Notes under the pieces: generated by a model | Databases searched by the model: none | What the model saw: only the letters and a program-made list of their open reading frames with translations | Told to the model about the DNA's origin: nothing | Made by a program: the position numbers and the translations under genes | Source of the DNA: an uncultured Lachnospiraceae bacterium | GTDB taxonomy: Bacteria > Bacillota > Clostridia > Lachnospirales > Lachnospiraceae | Assembly (NCBI GenBank): GCA_934292725.1 | Contig: CAKQXY010000013.1 | Coordinates: 1 to 64,000, forward strand | DNA: 64,000 nt | Reading direction: 5' to 3' | In this document: positions 53,065-61,781 of the stretch, one piece after another | How positions within the stretch are numbered: the stretch's first letter is position 1 | How the letters are laid out: each line of letters opens with the position of its first letter

Positions 53065-55362
53065 GTGTCCGATATTTTACAGTCATTAAATCCAGTTCAA
53101 AAAGAGGCGGCCAGCTGCACTGAGGGGCCGCTTTTGATTCTTGCGGGAGCAGGCTCAGGAAAAACGCGTGTGCTGACGCACCGTATTGCATATCTGATTG
53201 AGGAAAAGGGAGTAAATCCATGGAATATCATGGCAATTACCTTTACAAATAAGGCAGCGCAGGAGATGCGAGATCGTGTCGACCGCTTGGTTGAGTTTGG
53301 GGCAGAGAGCATATGGGTAGCGACATTCCACAGTTCTTGTGTGCGCATTCTGCGAAGATATATAGACCGTCTTGGCTATGATAATCACTTTACAATTTAC
53401 GATACAGACGACCAAAAGAGTGTAATCAGAAAGGCAGTTAAGGAGCTTGACCTTGATCCTAAGCAGTATAGGGAAGGACCGCTGCTTGGTGTAATTTCAG
53501 CTGCCAAAAATGAAATGATTGAGCCAGAGGATTTTGAAACACAGGCTGGCGGAGATTTTCGTATGTGCCAGGAGGCAAAAATCTATAAAGCATACCAGAA
53601 AACATTAATTGATAATAACGCAGTTGATTTTGACGATCTGCTTCTTCTGACAGTTCGTCTGCTGCGTGAAAATAGAGATATTTTAGAAGCTTATCAGGAG
53701 CGTTTGCGCTATATTATGGTTGATGAGTATCAGGACACTAATTCAGTTCAGTTTGAACTTATTCGCCTGCTTTCTGGAAAATATCATAATTTGTGTGTAG
53801 TTGGAGATGACGATCAGTCTATCTATAAATTTAGAGGCGCAGACATTACAAATATTTTAAGCTTTGAGGAGACTTTTCCAGGTGCAAAGGTTGTCAAGCT
53901 TGAGCAAAATTACCGTTCCACAAATAATATTCTCGAGGCTGCAAACTCAGTAATTGCAAATAATGCACATCGAAAGGAAAAGCATCTTTGGAGTGAAAAT
54001 GGAGACGGAAAAGAGGTTTCCTTTATTCAATACGAGACTGCTTATGGTGAGGCAGAGGATGTAATTGACAAGATACAGACATCAGTTCATATGGGAAAGT
54101 ATCAATATCAGGACTGCGCAATTCTTTACCGTACAAATGCACAGTCACGCGCATTTGAAGAAAAATGCATTAAAAAGAGTGTACCGTATCGTCTTGTCGG
54201 TGGCGTGAATTTCTATCAGAGGCAGGAAATCAAAGATATTTTAGCCTACTTAAAGACAATTGACAGCGGACGTGATGATCTGTCTGTTACAAGAATTGTC
54301 AATGTGCCAAAGCGTGGAATTGGACAAGTGACGCTAAATAAGCTGGCTGTCTATGCATCTGAACATGGAATGCGTCTGTTTCAGGCAATGGAGCAGGTAG
54401 AACAGATTCCTGGAATGGGAAAGGCAGCTGATAAGATAAAAGGTTTTGTCAATCAGATCATGTTATTTCGCGCTCTTGCAAAGGAGCTAGATGCAGCAGA
54501 GCTGATTGAAAGCATCTTAGAGCAGACTGGCTATTTAGAAGAGTTAGAAAAGCTTGAGGAAGATAAGGCACAGGCAAAGCAGGAAAATCTTGAAGAATTT
54601 CAGAATAAAGCAGCTGACTATTATGCAAATCATGATGAAGCAGCGCTTACTGACTTTTTGGAGGAGGTAGCGCTTGTAGCAGATATTGACAACATGGACA
54701 GTGAGGCAGACAGTTTAACATTAATGACGCTGCATAGTGCAAAGGGACTAGAGTTTCCAGTTGTCTATATGACAGGCATGGAAGAAGGACTTTTCCCAAG
54801 CTACATGTCAATGAACAGTGGTGATCCGGGGGATATTGAGGAAGAACGAAGACTTTGCTATGTGGGTATTACAAGAGCAATGCAGCAGCTGACACTGACA
54901 GCAGCAAAGCAGCGTATGGTTCATGGAAATATTCAATATAGTGCAATTTCCCGTTTCGTTAAAGAACTGCCGCAGGAAAAGCTTGACTGGAAGGAAGAAA
55001 CATTCGGTGGCCTTTTTAAGAAAGGACCATCTATGACTGCAAACTCACTATCAGGCAGTTTATTTGGCGGTTCATCTTCTATGTCATCAGGCAGTTCATT
55101 TAGTGCATCACAGGGAAGTCAAACGGCAAAAAAGACAAACTATGATAATGTCTTTGATTTAAAGTATGCAAAAGCATTTTCAAGTCCAAAGCCAGATAGT
55201 CTTGACTACAAAGAAGGCGACCGAGTCTCCCATATCAAATTTGGAAAAGGAACAGTGCTTGCAGTCGAAGATATGAAAAAAGATTATCAGGTAACAGTTG
55301 AGTTTGATACAGCCGGCATAAAAAAATTGTTCGCAGGATTTGCAAAACTTAAAAAGATTTAA
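53065..55362 (+). CDS. pcrA: ATP-dependent DNA helicase PcrA/UvrD
   Basis: A 765-residue superfamily 1A helicase. GTG 53065 is chosen because GGAGG lies 6 bases before it and the family start SDILQSLNPVQKEA follows. Motifs: Walker A AGAGSGKTRVLTHRI, motif II VDEYQDTN, motif III GDDDQSIYKFRGA, motif IV QNYRST, motif V TLHSAKGLEF and motif VI YVGITRA. A Ser/Gly-rich linker (about 660-700) leads to a Tudor-like end (YKEGDRVSHIKFGKGTVLAVE) that contacts RNA polymerase in other species. It works in repair and removal of stalled complexes. Confidence 0.96.
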   Translation: MSDILQSLNPVQKEAASCTEGPLLILAGAGSGKTRVLTHRIAYLIEEKGVNPWNIMAITFTNKAAQEMRDRVDRLVEFGAESIWVATFHSSCVRILRRYIDRLGYDNHFTIYDTDDQKSVIRKAVKELDLDPKQYREGPLLGVISAAKNEMIEPEDFETQAGGDFRMCQEAKIYKAYQKTLIDNNAVDFDDLLLLTVRLLRENRDILEAYQERLRYIMVDEYQDTNSVQFELIRLLSGKYHNLCVVGDDDQSIYKFRGADITNILSFEETFPGAKVVKLEQNYRSTNNILEAANSVIANNAHRKEKHLWSENGDGKEVSFIQYETAYGEAEDVIDKIQTSVHMGKYQYQDCAILYRTNAQSRAFEEKCIKKSVPYRLVGGVNFYQRQEIKDILAYLKTIDSGRDDLSVTRIVNVPKRGIGQVTLNKLAVYASEHGMRLFQAMEQVEQIPGMGKAADKIKGFVNQIMLFRALAKELDAAELIESILEQTGYLEELEKLEEDKAQAKQENLEEFQNKAADYYANHDEAALTDFLEEVALVADIDNMDSEADSLTLMTLHSAKGLEFPVVYMTGMEEGLFPSYMSMNSGDPGDIEEERRLCYVGITRAMQQLTLTAAKQRMVHGNIQYSAISRFVKELPQEKLDWKEETFGGLFKKGPSMTANSLSGSLFGGSSSMSSGSSFSASQGSQTAKKTNYDNVFDLKYAKAFSSPKPDSLDYKEGDRVSHIKFGKGTVLAVEDMKKDYQVTVEFDTAGIKKLFAGFAKLKKI

Positions 55363-55462
55363 TAAAATTTATCTAAAACGACAAAGATAAAGCTAGTAAT
55401 TTTACAGATCATATGGTATACTATTCTAAATTGATCTTTAGAAAAAAGAAAGGATGGGTTTT

Positions 55463-55801
55463 ATGGCAAAGTTTGATGATCTGCTGCAGGCAGTAAAGGT
55501 TCATGAGGTTCTCAAGTCTAAGGAAGAGAATGAGAAAAAGTGTAAATTTTGTTATGTGATTGCAGCAATCGCTGTAATTGCAGCAATTGCAGGTGCAGCA
55601 TATGCACTGTACCGTTATCTGAAGCCGGATTATTTAGATGATCTGGATGATGATTTTGATGATGACTTTGACGACGATTTCTTCGATGATGATGACGAAG
55701 AAGAGGAGGAAGAGGAAGAGGACGAGGCTAAAGAAGAGGAATCTGATGAGGCTGAGGAAGAATCCGAGGAAGAAGAGTCTGATGATGAGGATGAAGACTG
55801 A
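55463..55801 (+). CDS. Small membrane protein with extreme acidic tail
   Basis: A 112-residue protein. A charged N-terminal helix (MAKFDDLLQAVKVHEVLKSK) holds a CKFC pair near residue 30, followed by one membrane helix (about 33-55, VIAAIAVIAAIAGAAYALY). The last 55 residues are almost all Asp and Glu with some Ser and Ala. ATG 55463 has AAAGG 9 bases before it. I do not know a function; such tails are reported in Lachnospiraceae membrane proteins without role. The stretch is expected to be disordered and may bind Ca2+ or basic proteins, as a guess. Its own terminator follows. Confidence 0.7.
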   Translation: MAKFDDLLQAVKVHEVLKSKEENEKKCKFCYVIAAIAVIAAIAGAAYALYRYLKPDYLDDLDDDFDDDFDDDFFDDDDEEEEEEEEDEAKEEESDEAEEESEEEESDDEDED

Positions 55802-55834
55802 TCTGACATCAATAGGTAAGTAAATAAAAATGAT

Positions 55835-55863
55835 ATCCCCGCCGCAAAACGGCGGGGATTTTA
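55835..55863 (+). terminator. Terminator after the acidic protein gene
   Basis: Perfect ten-pair stem ATCCCCGCCG/CGGCGGGGAT with a five-base loop and TTTT. Confidence 0.85.
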
Positions 55864-55883
55864 GTTCAAGAAAAGGAGATTGT

Positions 55884-57248
55884 ATGAAAAAAGGCGAGAT
55901 TTATGAGGGCCGCGTGCAGGAGGTTCTTTTTCCAGATAAAGCGATTGTCGTGACAGACGAAGGGGAAACTGCACAGGTAAAATATGGTATTCCAGGTCAA
56001 AAAATCCGTTTTCGTGTAAAGAAAAAGAGAAAAGAAAAAATAGAAGGCATCTTGCTTGAGGTATTAGAAAAGTCAGCTGATGAGACTGCCTGTCTTTGTG
56101 AGTGGGCAGGAAAATGCGGTGGATGTCTGTATCAGACGCTTCCATATGAAAAGCAGCTGGCAATCAAAGAAGCACAGATTAAGAAAATGCTTGATAATGG
56201 CGGTACAGATTATGCGTTTGAAGGAATTGCGTCTAGTCCTGTTGTAAGCGGATACCGTAATAAGGTAGAGCTGACATTTGGTGATTCTTATATGGGTGGT
56301 CCTCTTGCACTTGGTATGCATCAAAGAGGCAGCTTTTATGATATTGCAGGTATTGAAACATGTCAGATTATGACACCTGATATGCGTATGGCTGCAATGG
56401 CAGTGCTTGACCATTTTTCAAAACTGAATATTCCATTTTATCATAGAATGCGCCATGAAGGTGTTCTTCGTCACTTGCTGCTTCGCTCTAGCGCTGCAAC
56501 GGGAGAACTTTTAGTTGCCGTAGTTGCATCTTCACAGGCAGATGCGTCTGGTATGCAGCTCGCAGAACTGACTGAGAAATTAAAGGCGCTGCCATTAGAA
56601 GGCAGCCTTGCAGGTGTTTTACATATTACTAATGATTCACTTGCAGATGTTGTTCAGAGTGATCACACAGAAGTTTTATACGGCAAAGATTGGATTACTG
56701 AAAAGTTACTGGGACTTTCATTTTGTGTTACATTGTTTTCCTTCTTCCAGACAAATTCAAGAGGGGCTGAGCTTTTATATCAGACGGTAAGAGATTATAT
56801 TGGAGAAACAAATCAGAAGGTAATCTTTGATCTCTACAGCGGAACAGGAACAATCGCTCAGATTTTAGCACCTGTGGCAAAACATGTGACTGGTGTGGAG
56901 ATTGTTGAGGAAGCAGTAGAGGCAGCGCGTGTCAATGCCAGATTAAATGGACTTGATAACTGCAGCTTTATAGCAGGTGATGTGTTAAAGGTTGTTGATG
57001 ATTTGACTGAGAAACCAGATCTGATAGTGCTTGATCCGCCAAGAGATGGTATTCATCCAAAGGCACTTCCTAAGATTATCGCATTTGATGTTCCAACAAT
57101 TGTTTATGTTTCCTGCAAGCCTACAAGTCTTGTGCGTGACAGAGAGGTATTAGAAGCAGCGGGCTATCGTATGGTAAAAGCTAGAGCCGTTGATATGTTC
57201 CCGGCTACTGGAGGAATAGAGACAGTAGCATTGTTTCTTAAAAAGTAA
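55884..57248 (+). CDS. rlmD: 23S rRNA (uracil-5-)-methyltransferase, RumA/RlmD type
   Basis: A 454-residue enzyme from ATG 55884 (AAAAGGAG upstream). A TRAM RNA-binding domain (about 1-60) is followed by a 4Fe-4S site (ACLCEWAGKCGGCLYQ, about 70-85) and a SAM methyltransferase fold: VIFDLYSGTGTIAQI, VEIVEEAVEAARVNA, LIVLDPPRDGIHPKAL and the catalytic YVSCKPTSLVRD (Cys about 415). The final DMFPATGGIETVALF is typical. It adds a methyl group to uridine in 23S rRNA or tRNA; RlmD, RlmCD and TrmFO-like targets cannot be separated by eye, so the symbol is tentative. Confidence 0.9.
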   Translation: MKKGEIYEGRVQEVLFPDKAIVVTDEGETAQVKYGIPGQKIRFRVKKKRKEKIEGILLEVLEKSADETACLCEWAGKCGGCLYQTLPYEKQLAIKEAQIKKMLDNGGTDYAFEGIASSPVVSGYRNKVELTFGDSYMGGPLALGMHQRGSFYDIAGIETCQIMTPDMRMAAMAVLDHFSKLNIPFYHRMRHEGVLRHLLLRSSAATGELLVAVVASSQADASGMQLAELTEKLKALPLEGSLAGVLHITNDSLADVVQSDHTEVLYGKDWITEKLLGLSFCVTLFSFFQTNSRGAELLYQTVRDYIGETNQKVIFDLYSGTGTIAQILAPVAKHVTGVEIVEEAVEAARVNARLNGLDNCSFIAGDVLKVVDDLTEKPDLIVLDPPRDGIHPKALPKIIAFDVPTIVYVSCKPTSLVRDREVLEAAGYRMVKARAVDMFPATGGIETVALFLKK

Positions 57249-57342
57249 TAAGGAATCGTGCTTGTTTTCAGATGCTTGAGATGATATACTATCAACAAGA
57301 TCAGAAAATATGAGAATAAATATAAGGTGAAAGGAGAAAAGT

Positions 57343-58125
57343 ATGGTAAATTATTCAGAAAAGCCAGAATTGCAGTATCATATTCAGCTAGGTAAAGGTG
57401 ATGTAGGCCGCTATGTGCTTCTTCCAGGAGATCCGAAGCGTTGTGAAAAGATCGCAGCTCATTTTGACAATCCAGTGAAGATGGCGGACAGTCGTGAATA
57501 TGTGACATACACAGGTTATCTTGAAGGAGAGAAGGTTAGTGTAACGTCAACTGGTATCGGTGGTGCTTCTGCATCAATTGCAATGGAGGAGCTTGTAAAG
57601 ATTGGTGCCGATACATTTATTCGTGTCGGAACATGCGGAGGCATGCAGATTCCTGTAAAAAGCGGTGATTTAGTGATTGCAACAGGTGCAATTCGTATGG
57701 AAGGGACAAGCCGTGAATATGCACCAATTGAATATCCGGCAGTTGCTGATTTTCATATGGTGCAGGCACTTGTGCAGGCAGCAGAAAAGGGAAAATATCC
57801 ATATCATGTAGGTGTTGTTCAGTGTAAGGATGCATTTTATGGACAGCATGAGCCAGAGACAAAGCCTGTAAGCTATGAGCTTTTAAATAAGTGGGAAGCA
57901 TGGAAACGCTTAGGCTGCCTTGCATCTGAGATGGAGTCAGCGGCATTATTTGTTGTTGGAAATTATCTTCGTGTGCGCGTTGGATCTATCTTTTTGGTTG
58001 TGGCAAATCAGGAGCGCGCAAAGCTGAACATGGAAAATCCAGTTGTTCATGACACGGAGCTTGCAATTACAACAGCAGTAGAAGCACTAAGAGACATAAT
58101 AAGAAAGGATAAGGCAAATGAGTAA
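57343..58125 (+). CDS. udp: Uridine phosphorylase
   Basis: A 260-residue enzyme of the nucleoside phosphorylase family, turning uridine and phosphate into uracil and ribose 1-phosphate. Marks: [15 protein letters not shown] (phosphate loop), [34 protein letters not shown] (the Gln/Arg pocket for uracil) and [12 protein letters not shown] (ribose-binding Glu-Met-Glu). AAAGGAG precedes the ATG. It overlaps udk by 8 bases and is followed by a nucleoside-binding lipoprotein gene, so a nucleoside salvage unit is likely. Confidence 0.94.
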   Translation: MVNYSEKPELQYHIQLGKGDVGRYVLLPGDPKRCEKIAAHFDNPVKMADSREYVTYTGYLEGEKVSVTSTGIGGASASIAMEELVKIGADTFIRVGTCGGMQIPVKSGDLVIATGAIRMEGTSREYAPIEYPAVADFHMVQALVQAAEKGKYPYHVGVVQCKDAFYGQHEPETKPVSYELLNKWEAWKRLGCLASEMESAALFVVGNYLRVRVGSIFLVVANQERAKLNMENPVVHDTELAITTAVEALRDIIRKDKANE

Positions 58126-58753
58126 TAACAATATCCTGGTAATCGGAATTGCAGGAGGAACAGGCAGTGGAAAGTCGACACTTACAAAACAGCTTGTAAA
58201 TCATTTTGGTGATCAGATTACTGTGCTTAAGCATGATGATTATTATAAGGCACACGATGAAATGACGTATGAGGAAAGAACACATTTAAACTATGATCAT
58301 CCGAATGCATTTGACACTGATCTTATGCTGCAGCATCTGCGTCAGCTAAAAAATGGTGAGCCAATCAACTGTCCAATTTATGATTACACAGTTCACAACA
58401 GAAGCCGTAATTTTCAGGTGATTTACCCGACAAATGTTATTATTGTGGAGGGAATCCTGATTTTTGAAAACAAAGAGCTGTGCAAAGAAATGGATATTAA
58501 AATTTTCGTTGATACAGATGCAGATATTCGTATTATCAGAAGAATCCAGCGTGATGTAATTGAGCGTGCGCGCTCATTAGAGTCTGTGATTTCACAGTAC
58601 ATGAATACGGTAAAGCCAATGCACGAGGAATTTGTAGAGCCGAGTAAGAAGAATGCAGACATTATTGTGCTAGAGGGCGGTATGAATCTGGTAGCAATGG
58701 ATATGATTAAAAATCGCATTCGCCAGCATCTGTCTTCACAGGCGCAGGTTTAA
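58118..58753 (+). CDS. udk: Uridine kinase
   Basis: A 211-residue kinase that phosphorylates uridine and cytidine. P-loop [17 protein letters not shown] (about 9-25), [13 protein letters not shown] and [13 protein letters not shown] (substrate part), [10 protein letters not shown] and [13 protein letters not shown] (lid). Length is standard. Its start overlaps the end of udp, so the two are co-translated. Uridine is thus either broken down by Udp or kept as UMP by Udk. Confidence 0.95.
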   Translation: MSNNNILVIGIAGGTGSGKSTLTKQLVNHFGDQITVLKHDDYYKAHDEMTYEERTHLNYDHPNAFDTDLMLQHLRQLKNGEPINCPIYDYTVHNRSRNFQVIYPTNVIIVEGILIFENKELCKEMDIKIFVDTDADIRIIRRIQRDVIERARSLESVISQYMNTVKPMHEEFVEPSKKNADIIVLEGGMNLVAMDMIKNRIRQHLSSQAQV

Positions 58754-58815
58754 TATTTTTACTTTCAAATGTAAAATAAAAGAAGAAATTTTGAGAAAAA
58801 CACGTAAGGTGACTG

Positions 58816-58844
58816 TTGACGACACAAAAGCAACGTGCTACAAT
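58816..58844 (+). promoter_or_regulatory. Promoter of the BMP lipoprotein gene
   Basis: TTGACG, 17-base spacer, TACAAT, 58 bases before the start at 58902. Confidence 0.7.
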
Positions 58845-58901
58845 GAACAAGAATCGGAGCGTTATCAAAAAACGCAGCATCTTAATAAGGAGGAGTCGAC
58901 G

Positions 58902-60554
58902 ATGAGAAGGAAACAACTTTTTGCCGTTTTGATGGCAGGTTCTATGGCAGCATCTCTTGCTGCTTGTGGCAAGGCTGACACAAAGAAAACTACAGCAGCA
59001 ACTGAGAAGAAGACAGAGGCAGCTACAGAGAAGAAAACAGAGGTAGCTACTACTGAGGCAAAGACTGAGAAAGCTACTGAGAAGGAAACCGAAGCGGCAA
59101 CTGAGAAAGAAACAGAGGCAGCAACTGAGGCAAAGACTGAGGAAGCATCCAGCGAGGAAGCAACCGAGGCAAAGACCGAGGAAGCATCCAGCGAAGAGGC
59201 ATCTTCTGAAGAGGCAAGCAGTGAGGACGTTTCCGCACAGGCAGAGACTGAGGAAGAGTCCAGTGAAGTAGCAACCGAGGCTAAGACCGAGGAAGCATCT
59301 AGTGAAGAAGCATCCAGCGAGGAAGCAACTGAGGCAGAGACCGAGGAAGCATCTAGTGAAGTAGCAACCGAGGCAGAGACCGAAGAAGCATCCAGCGAGG
59401 AAGCATCTAGTGAAGAAGCATCCAGTGAGGAAGCAACTGAGGCTAAGACCGAGGAAGCATCCAGTGAGGAAGCAACTGAGGCTAAGACCGAGGAAGCATC
59501 TAGTGAGGAAGCATCCAGCGAGGAAGCAACTGAGGCAGAGTCTGAGGAAGCATCTAGTGAGGAAGCATCTTCAGAAGAAGAGACTGAGGCAGAGACTGAA
59601 GAGGATATCGATGGAACTGGATTTAAAATCGGTATGGTTACTGATGTCGGCGGTGTAAACGATGGTTCCTTCAACCAGTCCGCATGGGAAGGCTTACAGA
59701 GAGCAGGCGAGGCATTCGGCTGTGAAGTTAAGTATATTGAGTCTAAGGGTGATGCAGATTATGTTCCGAATATCGAGAGCTTCTTAGATGAGGATTATGA
59801 TCTTATTGTATGTGTTGGATACATGATGGCTGATGCTGTTCGTGATGCAGCAGAGCTTTACCCGGATCAGAAGTTTGCTATCATTGATGATGCTTCTAAT
59901 GCAGATCTGGATAATGTAACATGTATGATGTTTGAGCAGGAGCAGGCTTCCTACTTAGTAGGTCTGGCAGCTGGTTACACAACCGAGAGCAACATCGTAG
60001 GCTTCGTTACTGGAGCAGCAAATGAGACCATGAACTCCTTCGGTTATGGTTACTGTGCAGGTGTTCTTGATGCAAATCCAGATGCAACTATCCTTCAGTA
60101 CAATGCAAACAACTTCGGTGATGCAAGTGGTGGAAAGACTGCAGTAAATACCATGGTAACAAAGGGTGCAGATGTTGTATTCCACGCAGCAGGCGGTACT
60201 GGTATCGGTGTTATCGATGGATGCAAGGAAAATAAGATCTGGGCAATCGGTGTTGACTCTGACCAGAGCCCACTGGCACCTGAGACTATCCTGACTTCCG
60301 CTTTAAAGAGAGTTGATAACGCTTGCTACGATGCAACAAAGAAGACTATTCTTGGAACACTTGAGGGCGGCGTTGAGACATACGACCTGGCAGCAGGCGG
60401 TGTTGATATCGCTCCGACAACAGACAACCTGTCTAAGGATGTTCTGGAGAAGATCGAGAAGGCAAAGAAGGATATCATTGCTGGTGATCTTGTAGTTCCA
60501 AAGAATCAGGAAGAGTTCGAGGAGAAGTACGGCGACGTATACGAGCTGGACTAA
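58902..60554 (+). CDS. BMP-family nucleoside-binding lipoprotein with long acidic repeat linker
   Basis: A 550-residue lipoprotein. The signal peptide ends in lipobox LAAC with Cys22. Residues about 28-237 are an unusual linker built only of Glu, Ala, Ser, Thr and Lys, made of repeated TEEASSEEA and TEAKTEEASSEE units. Residues about 239-550 form a basic membrane protein (BMP/Med) domain: IGMVTDVGGVNDGSFNQSAWEGL, VCVGYMMADAV and VFHAAGGTGIGVIDG. BMP proteins such as BmpA and PnrA bind purine or other nucleosides for an ABC importer; the permease and ATPase are not next to it. The upstream udp-udk pair supports nucleoside binding. ATG 58902 follows AAGGAGG. Confidence 0.9.
   Translation: MRRKQLFAVLMAGSMAASLAACGKADTKKTTAATEKKTEAATEKKTEVATTEAKTEKATEKETEAATEKETEAATEAKTEEASSEEATEAKTEEASSEEASSEEASSEDVSAQAETEEESSEVATEAKTEEASSEEASSEEATEAETEEASSEVATEAETEEASSEEASSEEASSEEATEAKTEEASSEEATEAKTEEASSEEASSEEATEAESEEASSEEASSEEETEAETEEDIDGTGFKIGMVTDVGGVNDGSFNQSAWEGLQRAGEAFGCEVKYIESKGDADYVPNIESFLDEDYDLIVCVGYMMADAVRDAAELYPDQKFAIIDDASNADLDNVTCMMFEQEQASYLVGLAAGYTTESNIVGFVTGAANETMNSFGYGYCAGVLDANPDATILQYNANNFGDASGGKTAVNTMVTKGADVVFHAAGGTGIGVIDGCKENKIWAIGVDSDQSPLAPETILTSALKRVDNACYDATKKTILGTLEGGVETYDLAAGGVDIAPTTDNLSKDVLEKIEKAKKDIIAGDLVVPKNQEEFEEKYGDVYELD
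59120..59605 (+). repeat. Tandem repeats encoding the Glu/Ser/Ala/Thr linker
   Basis: Imperfect repeats of GAGGAAGCATCCAGTGAGGA- and ACTGAGGCTAAGACC-type units, with silent changes between copies. A related shorter tract occurs in the next lipoprotein gene (60800-61000). Copy number is likely to vary between strains by slippage. Confidence 0.8.
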
Positions 60555-60579
60555 TCAGCGGATAATGCCATAACGAGGT

Positions 60580-60610
60580 GGCAGTGACGTGGTCACTGCC
60601 ATCTTTTTTA
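60580..60610 (+). terminator. Terminator of the BMP lipoprotein gene
   Basis: Perfect stem GGCAGTGAC/GTCACTGCC with a three-base loop, followed by ATCTTTTTT. Confidence 0.88.
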
Positions 60611-60637
60611 CACAGTAACTTATAGGTTACTGTGTGT
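60610..60637. promoter_or_regulatory. Palindrome before the amino acid ABC operon
   Basis: ACACAGTAAC, six bases, GTTACTGTGT: perfect ten-base arms. A weak promoter (TTACTG, 16 bases, TATGAT ending near 60655) overlaps its right arm, so it could be a repressor site for this operon. Confidence 0.5.
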
Positions 60638-60696
60638 AATTATGGCTGTATGATATCGCAATCACCGATAAACAGCCAAAAAGAGGAGAATAGATT

Positions 60697-61770
60697 ATGA
60701 GAAAAGTATTTGCATCAATGACAGCAGTTTCAATGGTAGCAGCAGTAATGCTTGCAGGATGTGGTTCAAACAGCAGTGATAAGAAGACTACTACAGCAGC
60801 TTCAACAAAGGCAACTGAGGCAGCAACCGAGAAGAAGACTGAGGCAGCAACTGAGAAGAAGACCGAGGCAGCGACTGAGAAAGAGACAGAAAAGGTATCT
60901 TCAGAAGAGGCTTCTTCTGAGGAAGTTTCTTCTGAAAAGGCTTCTTCTGAGGAAGCATCTAGCGAGGCAGCTTCTAAGGAAACAGAAGCAAAGGCAGATG
61001 AAAATGCAAAAGTTCGTGTTATTGATATTGACCTGACAAGTGAGCAGTATGCATTTGGTGTAGATAAGGAGCAGCCTGAGCTGTTAGAGAAGACAAATGA
61101 GTTCATCGCAAAGATCATGGAGGATGGCACATTTGATGAGATCTGCAATCATTATTTTGGCGATGGCGAGCCTGTTATGGTAAAGTCCGCAGAATATGAT
61201 GAGTCTAAGGATCAGTTAGTCGTAGCAACTAATGCAGGTTTTGAGCCATTTGAGTATATGAAGGGCGAAGATTACTGTGGTATCGATATGGAGATGGCAG
61301 CGCTTCTTGCTGATTATTTAGGCAAAGAACTTGTAATTCAGAACATGGATTTTGATGCTGTATGTCTGGCTGTTGGACAGCAGAAGTGTGATATCGCAAT
61401 GGCAGGACTTACTATTACTGAGAGTAGAAAAGATCAGGTAACATTTACTGATTCTTACTATAATGCATCACAGAAGCTGATTGTTGCAGCAGATGATACG
61501 ACATTTGATGCATGCAAGACAAAGGAAGATGTAGAAGCTATCTTTAAGACCTTTGACAGCAAGACAAAGGTTGGTGCACAGAATGGAACAACAGCTCAGT
61601 TTTATGTTGAGGGAAGTGCAGATCTTGACTTTGCAGGATTTGATATGACTCTGGTTGGATATAAGAATGGTTCCTTAGCTGTACAGGATCTTCTGAATGG
61701 AAATCTGGATTATGTTATCATTGACGCAGCACCGGCAGAAAGCATCACTGCAGCAATTAATTCACTGTAA
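60697..61770 (+). CDS. Amino acid ABC transporter binding lipoprotein, circularly permuted
   Basis: A 357-residue lipoprotein with lipobox LAGC (Cys22) and a Glu/Ala/Thr/Lys/Ser linker (about 30-100). Residues about 105-157 (VRVIDIDLTSEQYAFGV, LLEKTNEFIAKIMEDGTFDE, ICNHYFGDG) match the piece that normally ends an SBP_bac_3 domain: last hinge strand and C-terminal helices. After a short linker, residues about 173-357 run from the normal domain start (LVVATNAGFEPFEY) to VIIDAAPAESITAAI and stop, without that final piece. So the domain is complete but circularly permuted. It delivers a polar amino acid to the permease and ATPase encoded next. AGAGGAG precedes the ATG. Confidence 0.9.
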   Translation: MRKVFASMTAVSMVAAVMLAGCGSNSSDKKTTTAASTKATEAATEKKTEAATEKKTEAATEKETEKVSSEEASSEEVSSEKASSEEASSEAASKETEAKADENAKVRVIDIDLTSEQYAFGVDKEQPELLEKTNEFIAKIMEDGTFDEICNHYFGDGEPVMVKSAEYDESKDQLVVATNAGFEPFEYMKGEDYCGIDMEMAALLADYLGKELVIQNMDFDAVCLAVGQQKCDIAMAGLTITESRKDQVTFTDSYYNASQKLIVAADDTTFDACKTKEDVEAIFKTFDSKTKVGAQNGTTAQFYVEGSADLDFAGFDMTLVGYKNGSLAVQDLLNGNLDYVIIDAAPAESITAAINSL

Positions 61771-61781
61771 GGAGTAACAGG

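Noticed and set aside
55630..55812. Antisense Ser-rich frame opposite the acidic tail
   Set aside because: It is the mirror of GA-rich codons for Asp and Glu; no ribosome site.
59120..59605. Regularly spaced repeats considered as a CRISPR array
   Set aside because: Units are contiguous and coding, in frame with a lipoprotein; there are no spacers.
58865..59674. 269-codon antisense frame of Ser, Ala, Val and Asp repeats
   Set aside because: It is the mirror of the linker repeats in the lipoprotein gene, which has promoter, ribosome site and lipobox.
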